A stretch of 64,000 bases of DNA. Origin: Propionibacteriaceae bacterium ZF39. GTDB taxonomy: Bacteria > Actinomycetota > Actinomycetes > Propionibacteriales > Propionibacteriaceae. Within the stretch, counting starts at the first letter, position 1. Each line of letters begins with the position of its first letter. The stretch is from assembly GCA_039565995.1 (NCBI GenBank), contig CP154795.1:310001-374000 (forward strand), given 5' to 3'. Both the position numbers and the translations under genes were made by a program. Positions 1 to 7,707 of the stretch are shown in pieces. Below the pieces are notes generated by a model, which searched no databases, was not told the origin of the DNA, and was given only the letters and a program-made list of their open reading frames with translations.

Positions 1-464
1 TCGGTCGACGACATGATCTCGGCGTCCAGCCCCATGCCGGCCATGACGACGAACGCGCGCTGCTCCTGCTTGCCCTTCGGCCGCGACCAGGTGGCGATGC
101 CGAGATCCACGGGCCGGGGGATGCCGTTGAACGCGGCGTCCACCGATTCCTCGAGGTTGTCCAGGGTCAGGTCGAGGTTGCGGGCGAGGAGGTTGCCGGT
201 GCCCTGCGGGCAGAGGGCGAGGGGTACGCCGGATCCGCGCATCCCTTCCGACACGGCCCGGATGGTGCCGTCACCGCCCACGGCGATCACGACATCGCAG
301 TTCTTGTCGATGGCCTCGGCGGCCATGCCCGTGCCCGGATCGTCCTCGGCGGTCTCGAGCCAGAGGGATTCGTCCCAGCCGGCGTTCGAGTCGGCGGTGT
401 CGATGACCTTCGCGAGGTCTTCGCGCTCGACTTTGGTGGGATTGAAGATGACGGCAGCACGCAT
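1..464 (-). CDS. Diacylglycerol/lipid kinase catalytic-domain protein (N-terminal part, runs off the window)
   Basis: Reading the minus strand from the ATG at 464 gives about 154 residues beginning MRAAVIFNPTKVEREDL, with the nucleotide-binding motif VGGDGTIRAV and a following PQGTGNLLARNL segment. These are the hallmarks of the DAGK catalytic domain (YegS/DgkB and sphingosine-kinase-like family), which phosphorylates lipid substrates at the membrane. A GAGAG ribosome site precedes the start. The gene begins 4 nt after the stop of the TetR gene, so the two are probably co-transcribed. The C-terminal half is outside the window, so the substrate class cannot be judged. Confidence 0.8.
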   Translation of the reverse strand, partial: MRAAVIFNPTKVEREDLAKVIDTADSNAGWDESLWLETAEDDPGTGMAAEAIDKNCDVVIAVGGDGTIRAVSEGMRGSGVPLALCPQGTGNLLARNLDLTLDNLEESVDAAFNGIPRPVDLGIATWSRPKGKQEQRAFVVMAGMGLDAEIMSST

Positions 465-468
465 GGGA

Positions 469-1056
469 TCACTCTCGGTCATCGAAGGGGTGATTGTCGA
501 CATAGGGGCCCGAAGTTGGGCAGGGGCCGATCAGTGCTTCGAGCGTGAGTGCGGCCTCCTCGATGTCGAACGCGCGGGATTCCATGGCCAGGGCATGGAA
601 GATCAGGCCGTCGAGATAGTCGGTGATCGAGCAGGCCCGGCGCTCCGGGTCGGTGGCCCCCAGAGCGCGCAACAGCTGGGTGGCCATGGCCGTGAAGCCC
701 TCGTGCTGGGAGCTCAGGTCGATCTCCGGGTCGAGGGCGAGCTGGAGCCGCGCGCGGGTGAGGGTGTCCATGGGCGGGTGGGTCAGCGCGGCGGACTGGC
801 GCGCAATCTGGGCGGCAAGGGCGGCCGGTGACGACAGGTCCGGAACCGCATTGCCCTCGAGTGCGGCGAGGTCGAGCTCCACCAACCGCGCGACCAGCCC
901 GTCGATCAGGGCCTGTTTGGTGCGAAAGACATTGGAGGTGCTGCCGGTCGGGAGGCCCGCGGCGCTGTCGATCGCCCGATGGGTCACTCCGCGCAGCCCG
1001 CGCTCGGCCAGGATGGCGAGCCCGGCATCGGCGATCTGGCGGCGGCGGTCGGACAT
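469..1056 (-). CDS. TetR-family transcriptional regulator
   Basis: The 195-residue protein starts MSDRRRQIADAGLAILAERG and has a TetR-type helix-turn-helix over about residues 1-60 (GLRGVTHRAIDSAAGL, then SNVFRTKQALIDGL). The rest is the usual variable ligand-binding helical domain. I chose the ATG at 1056 because the HTH begins at once after it; a much longer in-frame reading upstream is antisense to the neighbouring oxidoreductase. The gene is divergent from the FAD oxidoreductase at 1111 with only 54 nt between them, and that gap contains a perfect inverted repeat. The likely role is repression of the oxidoreductase and of itself. The ligand is unknown. Confidence 0.87.
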   Translation of the reverse strand: MSDRRRQIADAGLAILAERGLRGVTHRAIDSAAGLPTGSTSNVFRTKQALIDGLVARLVELDLAALEGNAVPDLSSPAALAAQIARQSAALTHPPMDTLTRARLQLALDPEIDLSSQHEGFTAMATQLLRALGATDPERRACSITDYLDGLIFHALAMESRAFDIEEAALTLEALIGPCPTSGPYVDNHPFDDRE

Positions 1057-1082
1057 AAGTCGAAATCTAGCCCTTCCCAGAA

Positions 1083-1100
1083 TTACTACAAAAGTAGTAA
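1083..1100. promoter_or_regulatory. Inverted-repeat operator between tetR and the FAD oxidoreductase
   Basis: TTACTAC and GTAGTAA form perfect 7-bp arms around an AAAA spacer, in the 54-nt gap between two divergent starts (1056 and 1111). It is strikingly AT-rich for this genome. Position and symmetry fit a TetR dimer site blocking both promoters. This is inference from layout; no binding data are available. Confidence 0.72.
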
Positions 1101-1110
1101 CGTTGGGTGC

Positions 1111-2103
1111 ATGGAGACCATCACCATTCTCGGCGGTGGGGTTGCGGGCCTCGCGCTCGCCGCCGCGCTGGATCCGAAGCGCTGGCAGGTGACGCTGATC
1201 GAACAGCGACCCGGGGTGCCCGAGGTGGGCACTGCCTTCGGCATCTGGCCCGTGGCCCAGCGGGCATTGGCCTATCTGGGGCTCGGAGACTGGGTGGCTC
1301 GCGAAGGGATCAGCGTCGACAGTGGCGCGATCATCGGGCCGGACAATGAGCCGATCGTCCGCATGCGCAACGTCGATATCCAGCTCCTCGCGCGACCCGT
1401 GCTCCTGCGGGCGCTGGATGGCGTCGTGCCGGCGACGGTCCAGCGCGTGGCGCAGCGGGTCGAGAATCCGCGCGAGCTGTCCGGCGATCTCGTCGTGGCT
1501 GCGGATGGCGCGCGCAGTCGGGTGCGAGCGAGCGTCTGGGGTGACACGGCGCGGTCGATGGGGACCTGGGCCGTCCGGGGAGTGCTGCCGCGGCCGGCCG
1601 AGTCGCCCGAAATGGGCGAATACTGGGCCGGGCACGTGCTGTTCGGCATCTCGCCGAATACGGGGTCGACGACGAACTGGTATGCCACGGTCCGCCGCGA
1701 CCCCGGCCCGCCCGCTGCCGCGATCGAGGTCCTGCGGGACACCCATCGGGGCTTTCCCGAGCCGGTGCAGCGGGTCCTGGCCGAGATGGTCCCGGAGCGT
1801 ACGCTCGTCAACGAGATCCTCGTGTCGCCGGTGCCGAAGGGGCTGGTGCGCGATCGCTATGTGCTCATCGGCGACGCCGCCCACGCGATGTCGCCGAGCC
1901 TGGGCCGCGGGGCCTGCGAGGCGCTCGTCGACGCAGTGACGCTCGGTCATGAGCTCAATCGGCGTGGGCTCGACGGGGGCGTGCGGGCCTATCAGCGGCA
2001 GCGCTTGCTCCCCGCCCAAGGCGTACGCCTCGCCGCCTCCGCCGCGCTGCGACTCCAGGAGGCCGGGCCGAAGGTGCATCGGGTCCTGGCTGCCGTCGGC
2101 TGA
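1111..2103 (+). CDS. FAD-dependent oxidoreductase / aromatic monooxygenase-like (PHBH fold)
   Basis: This 330-residue flavoprotein opens METITILGGGVAGLALAAAL, the Rossmann GxGxxG for FAD, and carries the second FAD motif RYVLIGDAAHAMSPSLGRG near residues 245-264. This is the layout of group A flavin monooxygenases (p-hydroxybenzoate hydroxylase, salicylate hydroxylase). At 330 residues it is shorter than the usual 380-400, and the substrate-domain loops look reduced, so a reductase-like role is possible. The ATG at 1111 directly follows the putative TetR operator. It is divergent from tetR and probably derepressed by that regulator's ligand. Confidence 0.8.
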   Translation: METITILGGGVAGLALAAALDPKRWQVTLIEQRPGVPEVGTAFGIWPVAQRALAYLGLGDWVAREGISVDSGAIIGPDNEPIVRMRNVDIQLLARPVLLRALDGVVPATVQRVAQRVENPRELSGDLVVAADGARSRVRASVWGDTARSMGTWAVRGVLPRPAESPEMGEYWAGHVLFGISPNTGSTTNWYATVRRDPGPPAAAIEVLRDTHRGFPEPVQRVLAEMVPERTLVNEILVSPVPKGLVRDRYVLIGDAAHAMSPSLGRGACEALVDAVTLGHELNRRGLDGGVRAYQRQRLLPAQGVRLAASAALRLQEAGPKVHRVLAAVG

Positions 2104-2148
2104 CCTCCGCGGCCGAATCTCCGACGCGTTCCACAACCCGTCCGCAGC

Positions 2149-2161
2149 TAAGCTGACCGGG
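2149..2161 (+). promoter_or_regulatory. Leaderless-type -10 element of purC
   Basis: TAAGCT at 2149-2154 is followed by GACCGG and then the GTG start of purC. No Shine-Dalgarno sequence lies before the GTG. The six-base spacing places transcription start at or next to the start codon, as in leaderless actinobacterial mRNAs. The same string with one change lies before purF (61465). Confidence 0.55.
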
Positions 2162-3075
2162 TGCCGACGACAGACATCACGCCCCAGTTCGACCGGATTC
2201 TCGGACTCCCGCTGCTGCATGTGGGCAAGGTGCGGGAGCTGTACGCCCTGCCGGATCGCCCCGACGCGATGCTCATGGTCGCCACCGACAACATCTCGGC
2301 CTATGACTGGGTGCTCGACAGCCGGATCCCCGACAAGGGCGCGATCCTCAATCAGCTGTCGCTGTGGTGGTTCGACCAGCTCGCGGGACTCATCGACAAC
2401 CACGTCCTCCCCATCGACGTGCCCGAGGCGGTCCGGGGCCGAGCCGTGATCTGCGAGAAGCTCGACATGATTCCCGTGGAGTGTGTGGCTCGTGGTTATC
2501 TCACCGGCTCCGGCTGGTCCGAATACCAACTGACCGGCTCGGTGTGCGGCATCGCCCTGCCCGACGGACTGACCGACGGCGCCCGGCTGCCGGAGCCGAT
2601 CTTCACCCCCGCGACCAAGGCCGAGCTCGGTGACCACGACGAGAACGTCGACTTCGAGGCGGTCGTCAACACCGTCGGCCGCGAGACCGCCCAGGAGATC
2701 CGCGACCTCACGCTCCGGGTCTATGCGGCCGCCGAACAGATCGCCCGCGAGAAGGGCATCATCCTGGCCGACACGAAGTTCGAGTTCGGCCGCCGGGTCG
2801 ACGGCACGATCGTGCTGGCCGACGAGGTCCTCACGCCCGACAGCTCCCGCTTCTGGGAGGCCGCGACCTGGCCGGGATCACTCGATTCGTTCGACAAGCA
2901 GTACGTCCGCAACTGGCTCACCCGCGACTCCGGCTGGGACAAGGCCGCCGACACCCCACCTCCGCCGCTGCCCGCCGAGGTCATCACCGCCACCCGGGCC
3001 CGTTATGCGGAGGCGTACGAGCGCCTGACCGGGACCGCATTCGATCTTTCTGACGGAGCCTCCACGGACGCATGA
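2161..3075 (+). CDS. purC: Phosphoribosylaminoimidazole-succinocarboxamide synthase (SAICAR synthetase)
   Basis: PurC joins aspartate to CAIR using ATP, a middle step of IMP synthesis in the cytoplasm. The 304-residue protein has the family signatures in order: HVGKVRELYAL (ATP lid), ATDNISAYDWVL, IPDKGAILNQLSLWWF, IPVECVARGYLTGSGW, FTPATKAELGDHDENV and LADTKFEFGRR. Length matches actinobacterial homologues. It starts with GTG directly after a -10 hexamer, so it is likely translated from a leaderless mRNA. Its stop overlaps the next start by 4 nt. Residues around both substrates look intact, unlike the PurQ-like and PurL-like proteins just downstream. Confidence 0.96.
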   Translation: MPTTDITPQFDRILGLPLLHVGKVRELYALPDRPDAMLMVATDNISAYDWVLDSRIPDKGAILNQLSLWWFDQLAGLIDNHVLPIDVPEAVRGRAVICEKLDMIPVECVARGYLTGSGWSEYQLTGSVCGIALPDGLTDGARLPEPIFTPATKAELGDHDENVDFEAVVNTVGRETAQEIRDLTLRVYAAAEQIAREKGIILADTKFEFGRRVDGTIVLADEVLTPDSSRFWEAATWPGSLDSFDKQYVRNWLTRDSGWDKAADTPPPPLPAEVITATRARYAEAYERLTGTAFDLSDGASTDA

Positions 3076-4013
3076 GCCGGCTCGACAGGATCATCAACTG
3101 GTTCCGGAAACCTCCGCAGAAGAAGTGGCCGGAATATCCCCGCGAACCCGCCCCGCCCGGTGGTCCCACCGACCCCGAGCCGCCGCCTCCTCCACCGCCG
3201 CCACCCCCGTTCGGGCGGGGCGGACGCCCCGGGAAGGCCGCGCGGGTCGACCGCCCCACACGGCCGGCCACCGCGCCGGCGTTCCCGAAGACCCCGGTCG
3301 GGCCCTTCTTCAAGTCCTGCCTCGGCAAACTGGTCACGGGCGTGGTGGCCATGTTCATTGCCCTCGTCATCATCACGATGCTCGGCGTCTTCGACAATGA
3401 CCGATCGGGTCGCTCGGGTCGTGGGGGTGCCACCGCGTCGAGCACACCCAGGTGCGTCACCCTGCCGCAGGAACCCGTCGAAGACGGCTGGCGGGTGATG
3501 GGCAGCCGCTGGCCGAGGGCCTCCTTCGAGGTGCCCCCGGAGAGCTTTGTCTTCCGCCCCGACCTCCGCACGGGTCTGGATTCCATCCAATACATGGAGC
3601 ATCTCAGTCGCACCGAATGCCTCAATCTCTTCACTGAGGCGTGCACCGAAGCCCCGCTCGGCGGGGGCAGCGTCGGATTCCTGTCCTATTCGGGCACCGT
3701 CCGCGACCGGGGAATTTCCGCAGCGGCCGAAGAAATCGCCCTGGCGATGACGGGAGACGCCCCCGTGCCCCGTCCGACCTATCGCACCCACAAGTCCTGG
3801 GGTGACCTCGTGGTCGCCTCGTCGAGTGTCGAATTCGAGACCCCGACCCCGCAGCGGTCGTGCCGCGCCCCGCGCGTACGCATCACCGTCGCCGCCATGG
3901 AGATGCGCAACGACCGAACGGCGTACCTCCTCATCACCAGCCTCCAGGGCATCGACAACGCGATGACGCCCGAACTCGAGGAGCGCATCATGCTCACGAT
4001 GCGGCCGCGGTGA
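3072..4013 (+). CDS. Proline-rich single-pass membrane protein of unknown function
   Basis: This 313-residue protein has a basic cytoplasmic start (MSRLDRIINWFRKPPQKKW), a poly-proline tract near residues 37-46, a hydrophobic segment around residues 88-108 (KLVTGVVAMFIALVIITML), a Gly/Ser linker and a soluble domain of about 190 residues that should be outside the cell. The soluble part has several cysteines (CVTLP, ECLNLF, ACTEA, RSCRAP) that may pair. Its ATG overlaps the purC stop, so it is translationally coupled to purC. I do not recognise the family. No enzyme motif is visible. Confidence 0.72.
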   Translation: MSRLDRIINWFRKPPQKKWPEYPREPAPPGGPTDPEPPPPPPPPPPFGRGGRPGKAARVDRPTRPATAPAFPKTPVGPFFKSCLGKLVTGVVAMFIALVIITMLGVFDNDRSGRSGRGGATASSTPRCVTLPQEPVEDGWRVMGSRWPRASFEVPPESFVFRPDLRTGLDSIQYMEHLSRTECLNLFTEACTEAPLGGGSVGFLSYSGTVRDRGISAAAEEIALAMTGDAPVPRPTYRTHKSWGDLVVASSSVEFETPTPQRSCRAPRVRITVAAMEMRNDRTAYLLITSLQGIDNAMTPELEERIMLTMRPR

Positions 4014-4050
4014 CTAGGATCCGACGCGTGACGCAGGAGCGAGGACCCCG

Positions 4051-4722
4051 ATGAGACGGCGGATCGGAATCGTGTCGCCCGACGACTCGCGCGAGGGGTA
4101 CGCGGAGCGCGCGGTGGAGCTGTGTGGCCTGACCCCGGTGGTTCTGGACCCCGGCGCGCGCACTCTCGACGATGTCGATGCCGTGCTGGTGCTCGGTGGG
4201 AACGTCGACTCCCGGGTGGTCACCGAGATGGTGGCGCGGGCGGGCAGAGGGCTCCCGGTCCTCGGCATCGGTGACGGTTTCCGGCTCCTCTGCGACACCG
4301 GTGTCCTGCCCGGTCGGCTGGAGACGAATGAGTCCGGACGGTACGCCTGTGTCGACCAGCGCGTCCTGGTCCACACGAACGACACCGTGTGGACTGCAGC
4401 CATGGAGCGGCAATCCGAGGTCACGCTCGTCGTCAACACCGGCGCCGGCCGGTTCGTGGTCGATGCCGACACCGCGCAACAACTCGCCGACGATGATCGG
4501 GTCGTGGCCCGCTATGTCGATGGGAACCCGACCGGATCGACCGATGACATCGCCGGCATCACCAACGCCGCCGGCAATGTGGTCGGCCTGCTGCCGGACT
4601 TGGCCCTCTGCGTCGATGAGCTCACCGGCCCGAGCACGGATGGCCGCGCGTTCATCGGGAGCGTCGGGCGATTCCTGGCGTTGCGGCAGGGTGGACCGGT
4701 AGCGGCTACCGTCGAGGGGTGA
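4051..4722 (+). CDS. PurQ-like glutamine amidotransferase homologue lacking the catalytic triad
   Basis: The 223-residue protein aligns by eye along its length with PurQ (FGAM synthase glutaminase): VLVLGGNVDSR, PVLGIGDGFRLL, a NESGRYAC-like segment, NTGAGRFV, NPTGSTDDIAGITNAAGNVVG. PurQ has PVLGICNGFQ, but here Cys is Gly74. The His-Pro-Glu of GMMPHPER is Asp183-Leu-Ala185. All three catalytic residues of the Cys-His-Glu triad are therefore absent. The frame is open and full length, so it is a pseudoenzyme rather than a decayed pseudogene. TAGGAT at 4015-4020 may be its promoter and GGAG/GAGG lies before the ATG. It shares the locus with a PurL-like protein of the same character. Confidence 0.8.
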   Translation: MRRRIGIVSPDDSREGYAERAVELCGLTPVVLDPGARTLDDVDAVLVLGGNVDSRVVTEMVARAGRGLPVLGIGDGFRLLCDTGVLPGRLETNESGRYACVDQRVLVHTNDTVWTAAMERQSEVTLVVNTGAGRFVVDADTAQQLADDDRVVARYVDGNPTGSTDDIAGITNAAGNVVGLLPDLALCVDELTGPSTDGRAFIGSVGRFLALRQGGPVAATVEG

Positions 4723-5306
4723 GACCTTTCCGCATCATCGGCCCCGTCCTCCTCGTGATCGCCCTTGCCTGTGCGATCGGTCTCGGGTGGAACCTGCGAC
4801 CCAACAAATATGAGGGATGGGTCGAGACCAGCGGCACGGTGGTCTCTCACACCTATCACCGCGACTATGACCGCCGCGATCGTAGCTCGGACGAAACCTG
4901 GGGCGTCGTGGTCCGCTTTTCCGACGAAGCCGGCGTCGAGCATCAGGTCGAATCGGCGACGCGCAGCAACAACCCCAAGCCGGTCGGCGACACCGTGGAT
5001 GTGCGCTATCCGCCCGGTCAGCCCGAGCAGGCCAAGATCGGCATGGACGCCTGGTTCTGGGTGATGTTCCTCGGCATCTGGACCCTTGTGCTCTCCATCC
5101 TGGGCATCGCCTTCACGGTGGCCGGCCGCGCCACCCGCCGGATGGCGCCGGCCGTTGAGGGTCGGGCTGGGGCGAAGATCGAGGACGCGAACGAGCCCAC
5201 GTTCGAGGACACGAGGGAACCCACGTTCGAAGAGCCGCCCTTCGACGAGTTCCGGCCCGGCGCGGGTGACACGCCGGAGGACGGATGGCCCCGGCGCCCC
5301 GGCTGA
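4719..5306 (+). CDS. DUF3592-type two-pass membrane protein
   Basis: The 195-residue protein has a TM segment at residues 6-24 (IIGPVLLVIALACAIGLGW), an external stretch with the DUF3592 pattern (W.ET.GTVVSH, VVRFSDEAGVEHQVES, GDTVDVRYPPGQPEQAKI), a second TM near 107-128 and an acidic tail of about 60 residues with repeated PTFE units. The GTG start overlaps the upstream TGA. TACCGT at 4707-4712 lies six bases before that GTG, so a leaderless internal promoter is possible. DUF3592 proteins have no settled function. It sits between the PurQ-like and PurL-like genes. Confidence 0.75.
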   Translation: MRPFRIIGPVLLVIALACAIGLGWNLRPNKYEGWVETSGTVVSHTYHRDYDRRDRSSDETWGVVVRFSDEAGVEHQVESATRSNNPKPVGDTVDVRYPPGQPEQAKIGMDAWFWVMFLGIWTLVLSILGIAFTVAGRATRRMAPAVEGRAGAKIEDANEPTFEDTREPTFEEPPFDEFRPGAGDTPEDGWPRRPG

Positions 5307-5349
5307 TCGGCGTCCGGAGGATCGTCGTCTGCCAATGCCCAATCCGCGA

Positions 5350-5362
5350 TAGCTTGACGCCG
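5350..5362 (+). promoter_or_regulatory. Leaderless-type -10 element of the purL-like gene
   Basis: TAGCTT at 5350-5355 is followed by six bases and the GTG start at 5362, with no ribosome-binding site. The geometry is the same as at purC and purF. Confidence 0.4.
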
Positions 5363-6924
5363 TGTCCGACCCTGTTGACGACTGGCAGACCGCACAAGAG
5401 GCGGAGCTCAACGATCCTTCTGCGCTGGCCCATCTGGCGCGATTCGACGCAGTGGCCACGGAGGCCCCCGGGATCATCAACCTCGGCCAGGATCTGGCGG
5501 CGGTCGTCCGACTCGGTGCCTGTCGGGAAGCGACGGATCTGGGTGACCTGATCGACCGCGTCGTCGCCACCGGTGCCCGCCCGGTCGGCCTCCTCGATTC
5601 GCTGCGTTTCCGACCCCTCGACGATCCCGCGACGAAAGACTCCCTTCCCACGGTGGTCGCCGGTCTGGGTGCGTACGCCCGGCAGCACGGCGTACCCATC
5701 GTCGGGGGTGAACTCTCGTTCGAGAGTGGAGAATCGGAGCCGCTGATCACAGCGCTCGGCGTGGGGATCGTCTCCCGGGACGATCTCCGGCCCACGGACG
5801 ACCCCGCCAGCGACACCGAGCCCCGGCCTTTCGCCCGACCCGGCTGGATCGACGCACTGAACGCCCAGGATGCCAATCGGCTCCCGCGCGACAACGCTCC
5901 CGACGCCCAGCGGGCGATGCTGCTGAGAATCGTGGCCTCCCCGACGCTGTGCGACAAGTCGTGGGTCACGGACCAGTTCGACCGCTACGCCGGTGGCCAC
6001 ACCGTGCTCGCCCAGCCCGAGGACGCGGGGATGCTCCGTGTGGACGTCGCCACCGGCGTCGGCCTCGCGCTCACCCTCGATTCGAGGCCGCGGATGGCCG
6101 CGCTCAACCCCTATCTGGGCGCCCAGCACGCCCTCGCTGAGGCGTACCGGAATGTCGCCGCCACCGGCGCCCGCCCCCGCGCCGTGGCCACGCACCTGGC
6201 CGCCGGCAATCCCGACGATCCACAGATCATGTGGCAGTTCGTCGAGATGGTGCTGGGGCTGGTGGACGGATGCGGTGAGTTGGGTACGCCGGTGGCGGAC
6301 CGATCCGGGTCGTTCGCTCGCGGCACCGGGGACGCCAGGCCCCTGCCGACACCCCTCGTCGCGATGATCGGCGTGATCGATGACGTGGCGAGGCGAACGC
6401 CGATGGGCTTCGCCGAGCCCGGTGACGAGATCTGGCTGCTGGGCGAGACGCGCGAGGAACTTTCCGGCACCGTCTGGGCCGACGTCGCCCATGACGGGCA
6501 TCTCGGCGGCATGCCCCCGCGCATCGATTTCGCCGCAGAGAAGCGCCTGGCCGCGGTGCTCGGTGAGGCCGCCCGGGCAGAGGTTCTCGTCTCGGCTCAT
6601 GACCTGGCCGAGGGCGGGCTCGCGCAGGCGCTGGTCGAGTCGTGCCTCCGGCGGGGATTCGGCGCGGAGATCGACCTGGGTGGGGGAGACCCGACGGTCG
6701 AGTTGTACGCCGAGTCGACCGCCCGGGTGCTGGTCTCGCTCCCCGGCGAGCGGGTCGGGGAGCTGCGGGCGCTGGCCGACAAGCACGACGTGCCCCTGCG
6801 CCGGCTCGGATCCGTGGCCGGAGACGGCGCCAAGGCGGCACTGCAGATCGAGGGCCTGTTCACGATCTCGCTCGTGGAGCTGCGCGGAGCCCGGGCCGCG
6901 ACCCTCCCCACCGCTCTCTCCTGA
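5362..6924 (+). CDS. Truncated, degenerate PurL homologue (FGAM synthase-like pseudoenzyme)
   Basis: The 520-residue protein is unmistakably PurL-derived: ATGARPVGLLDSLRF, PIVGGELSFE, NPYLGAQHALAEAYRNVAATGARP, NPDDPQIMWQFVEMVLG, ELGTPVADRSGSF, PTPLVAMIGVIDDV, SAHDLAEGGLAQALVE, LYAESTARVLVSLPG. PurL itself has about 740 residues. The N-terminal part with the SEHCSYK-type motif is missing, and the nucleotide/metal motif ETHNHP is replaced by GQDLAA. The second-site DGNGR.V.LDPY appears as LDSRPRMAALNPY. FGAM synthase activity is therefore unlikely. The frame is intact. A genuine FGAM synthase must be encoded elsewhere if purine synthesis is complete. A regulatory or substrate-binding role is possible but is inference. 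Confidence 0.82.
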   Translation: MSDPVDDWQTAQEAELNDPSALAHLARFDAVATEAPGIINLGQDLAAVVRLGACREATDLGDLIDRVVATGARPVGLLDSLRFRPLDDPATKDSLPTVVAGLGAYARQHGVPIVGGELSFESGESEPLITALGVGIVSRDDLRPTDDPASDTEPRPFARPGWIDALNAQDANRLPRDNAPDAQRAMLLRIVASPTLCDKSWVTDQFDRYAGGHTVLAQPEDAGMLRVDVATGVGLALTLDSRPRMAALNPYLGAQHALAEAYRNVAATGARPRAVATHLAAGNPDDPQIMWQFVEMVLGLVDGCGELGTPVADRSGSFARGTGDARPLPTPLVAMIGVIDDVARRTPMGFAEPGDEIWLLGETREELSGTVWADVAHDGHLGGMPPRIDFAAEKRLAAVLGEAARAEVLVSAHDLAEGGLAQALVESCLRRGFGAEIDLGGGDPTVELYAESTARVLVSLPGERVGELRALADKHDVPLRRLGSVAGDGAKAALQIEGLFTISLVELRGARAATLPTALS

Positions 6925-6984
6925 GGCACTCCCGACTGACACGTCGAGCCGGCGTACTCCCGCGAAAAAGAATTTTCGGCGAAC

Positions 6985-7015
6985 GGGACCCGCTGGCGCT
7001 GAGGCGTACTCCTCC
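6985..7015 (+). promoter_or_regulatory. Promoter 1 of the putative ECF regulon
   Basis: GGGACC at 6985-6990 and ACTCCTCC at 7008-7015 are separated by 17 nt. They are followed by a conserved leader (GTGAACCCCCACGCAC, 7019-7034) and an AAGGAG ribosome site. The same boxes with the same 17-nt spacer lie at 10499-10529 before the other LAxTGV protein. The ECF-like sigma gene at 7708 is the obvious candidate reader. Confidence 0.6.
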
Positions 7016-7053
7016 AGGGTGAACCCCCACGCACCTGTTCCGAAGGAGTCACC

Positions 7054-7611
7054 ATGAGCACCACCCACTCTCGCCGTTCGTTCCTCGGCTTCGCCGCCGC
7101 CGGCGCCGCCGCCGTGCTTGCGGGCGGACTGCTCGCGCCCACCGCCGTCGCGGCTCCGACCGGTACGCCGACCGCCGATCCGACTCCCTCGACTGCCGCT
7201 GCCCCCGAGACCCCCGCAGCGGAGGTCACTCCGCTCAACGTGAAGGGTGCCCTGAACGAGCCCGGGACCCTGGTCGCCGACCTTGGGGTGGAACTCTCCG
7301 GTCTCCCGACCGACAAGGAGTTCGAGATCCGTGTGTTCGAGCATGGCTATTCCACCTATGCCGCACAGACCTTCCAGGGGGCTCCGAAAGGCTGGATGAC
7401 GACGTCGTTCGCTCCACCCGCCGGTGGCTGGAAGCCCGGAAAATATTACGGTGTCTGGGTCGAGACAACCGATGGCGCCCTGCTCTGGAAGGCCAACTTC
7501 ACTCCGTCGAAGGCCGCGGTGCGAGAAGGCCATTCGCCCCGGGACAACCGCGGCAACAAGAACAAGGGCGCCCAGGACAACAAGGGTGGCCTCGCAAAGA
7601 CGGGCGTGTGA
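7054..7611 (+). CDS. Small secreted protein with Tat-like signal and terminal LAKTGV
   Basis: The 185-residue protein begins MSTTHSRRSFLGFAAAGAAA, a twin-arginine-like signal, followed by a hydrophobic core and an AxA-type cleavage region near AVAAPT. A Thr/Pro/Ala-rich stretch follows, then a beta-rich domain (GTLVADLGVELSGL, EFEIRVFEHG, PAGGWKPGKYYGVWVE). The tail is basic and Asn/Gly-rich and stops at GGLAKTGV. LAxTG is the class E sortase motif, but the hydrophobic segment and basic tail needed for standard sorting are absent. A paralogue at 10564 ends the same way. Both have the same promoter. Function is unknown. Confidence 0.75.
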   Translation: MSTTHSRRSFLGFAAAGAAAVLAGGLLAPTAVAAPTGTPTADPTPSTAAAPETPAAEVTPLNVKGALNEPGTLVADLGVELSGLPTDKEFEIRVFEHGYSTYAAQTFQGAPKGWMTTSFAPPAGGWKPGKYYGVWVETTDGALLWKANFTPSKAAVREGHSPRDNRGNKNKGAQDNKGGLAKTGV

Positions 7612-7707
7612 CCCATGCCAAGACACGCCTCGGCGGTCAGCCCCACGGGGCTGGCCTCGGGCGCGCCTACGGTGGCGATCGCGGGTCTCAACGGGAGGAA
7701 TGGTCTG

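Noticed and set aside
1057-2637. Long N-terminal extension of the TetR gene
   Set aside because: The 722-codon frame continues upstream through the oxidoreductase and purC in antisense. The TetR helix-turn-helix begins at the ATG at 1056, so the extension is not real.
4051-6924. purQ-like and purL-like genes as pseudogenes
   Set aside because: No stop codon or frameshift is present, starts and spacing look functional, and codon use is ordinary. I therefore call them coding pseudoenzymes rather than pseudogenes.
7612-7700. Possible frameshift removing the sortase anchor of the LAKTGV protein
   Set aside because: None of the three frames after the stop gives a hydrophobic helix followed by basic residues. 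The paralogue at 10564 ends in the same way, so a sequencing or decay event is unlikely.
7615-7707. Earlier ATG for the sigma factor at 7615
   Set aside because: It lacks a ribosome site, gives a non-conserved leader and lies 3 nt after the previous stop, whereas GTG at 7708 has GGGAGG at the right distance.
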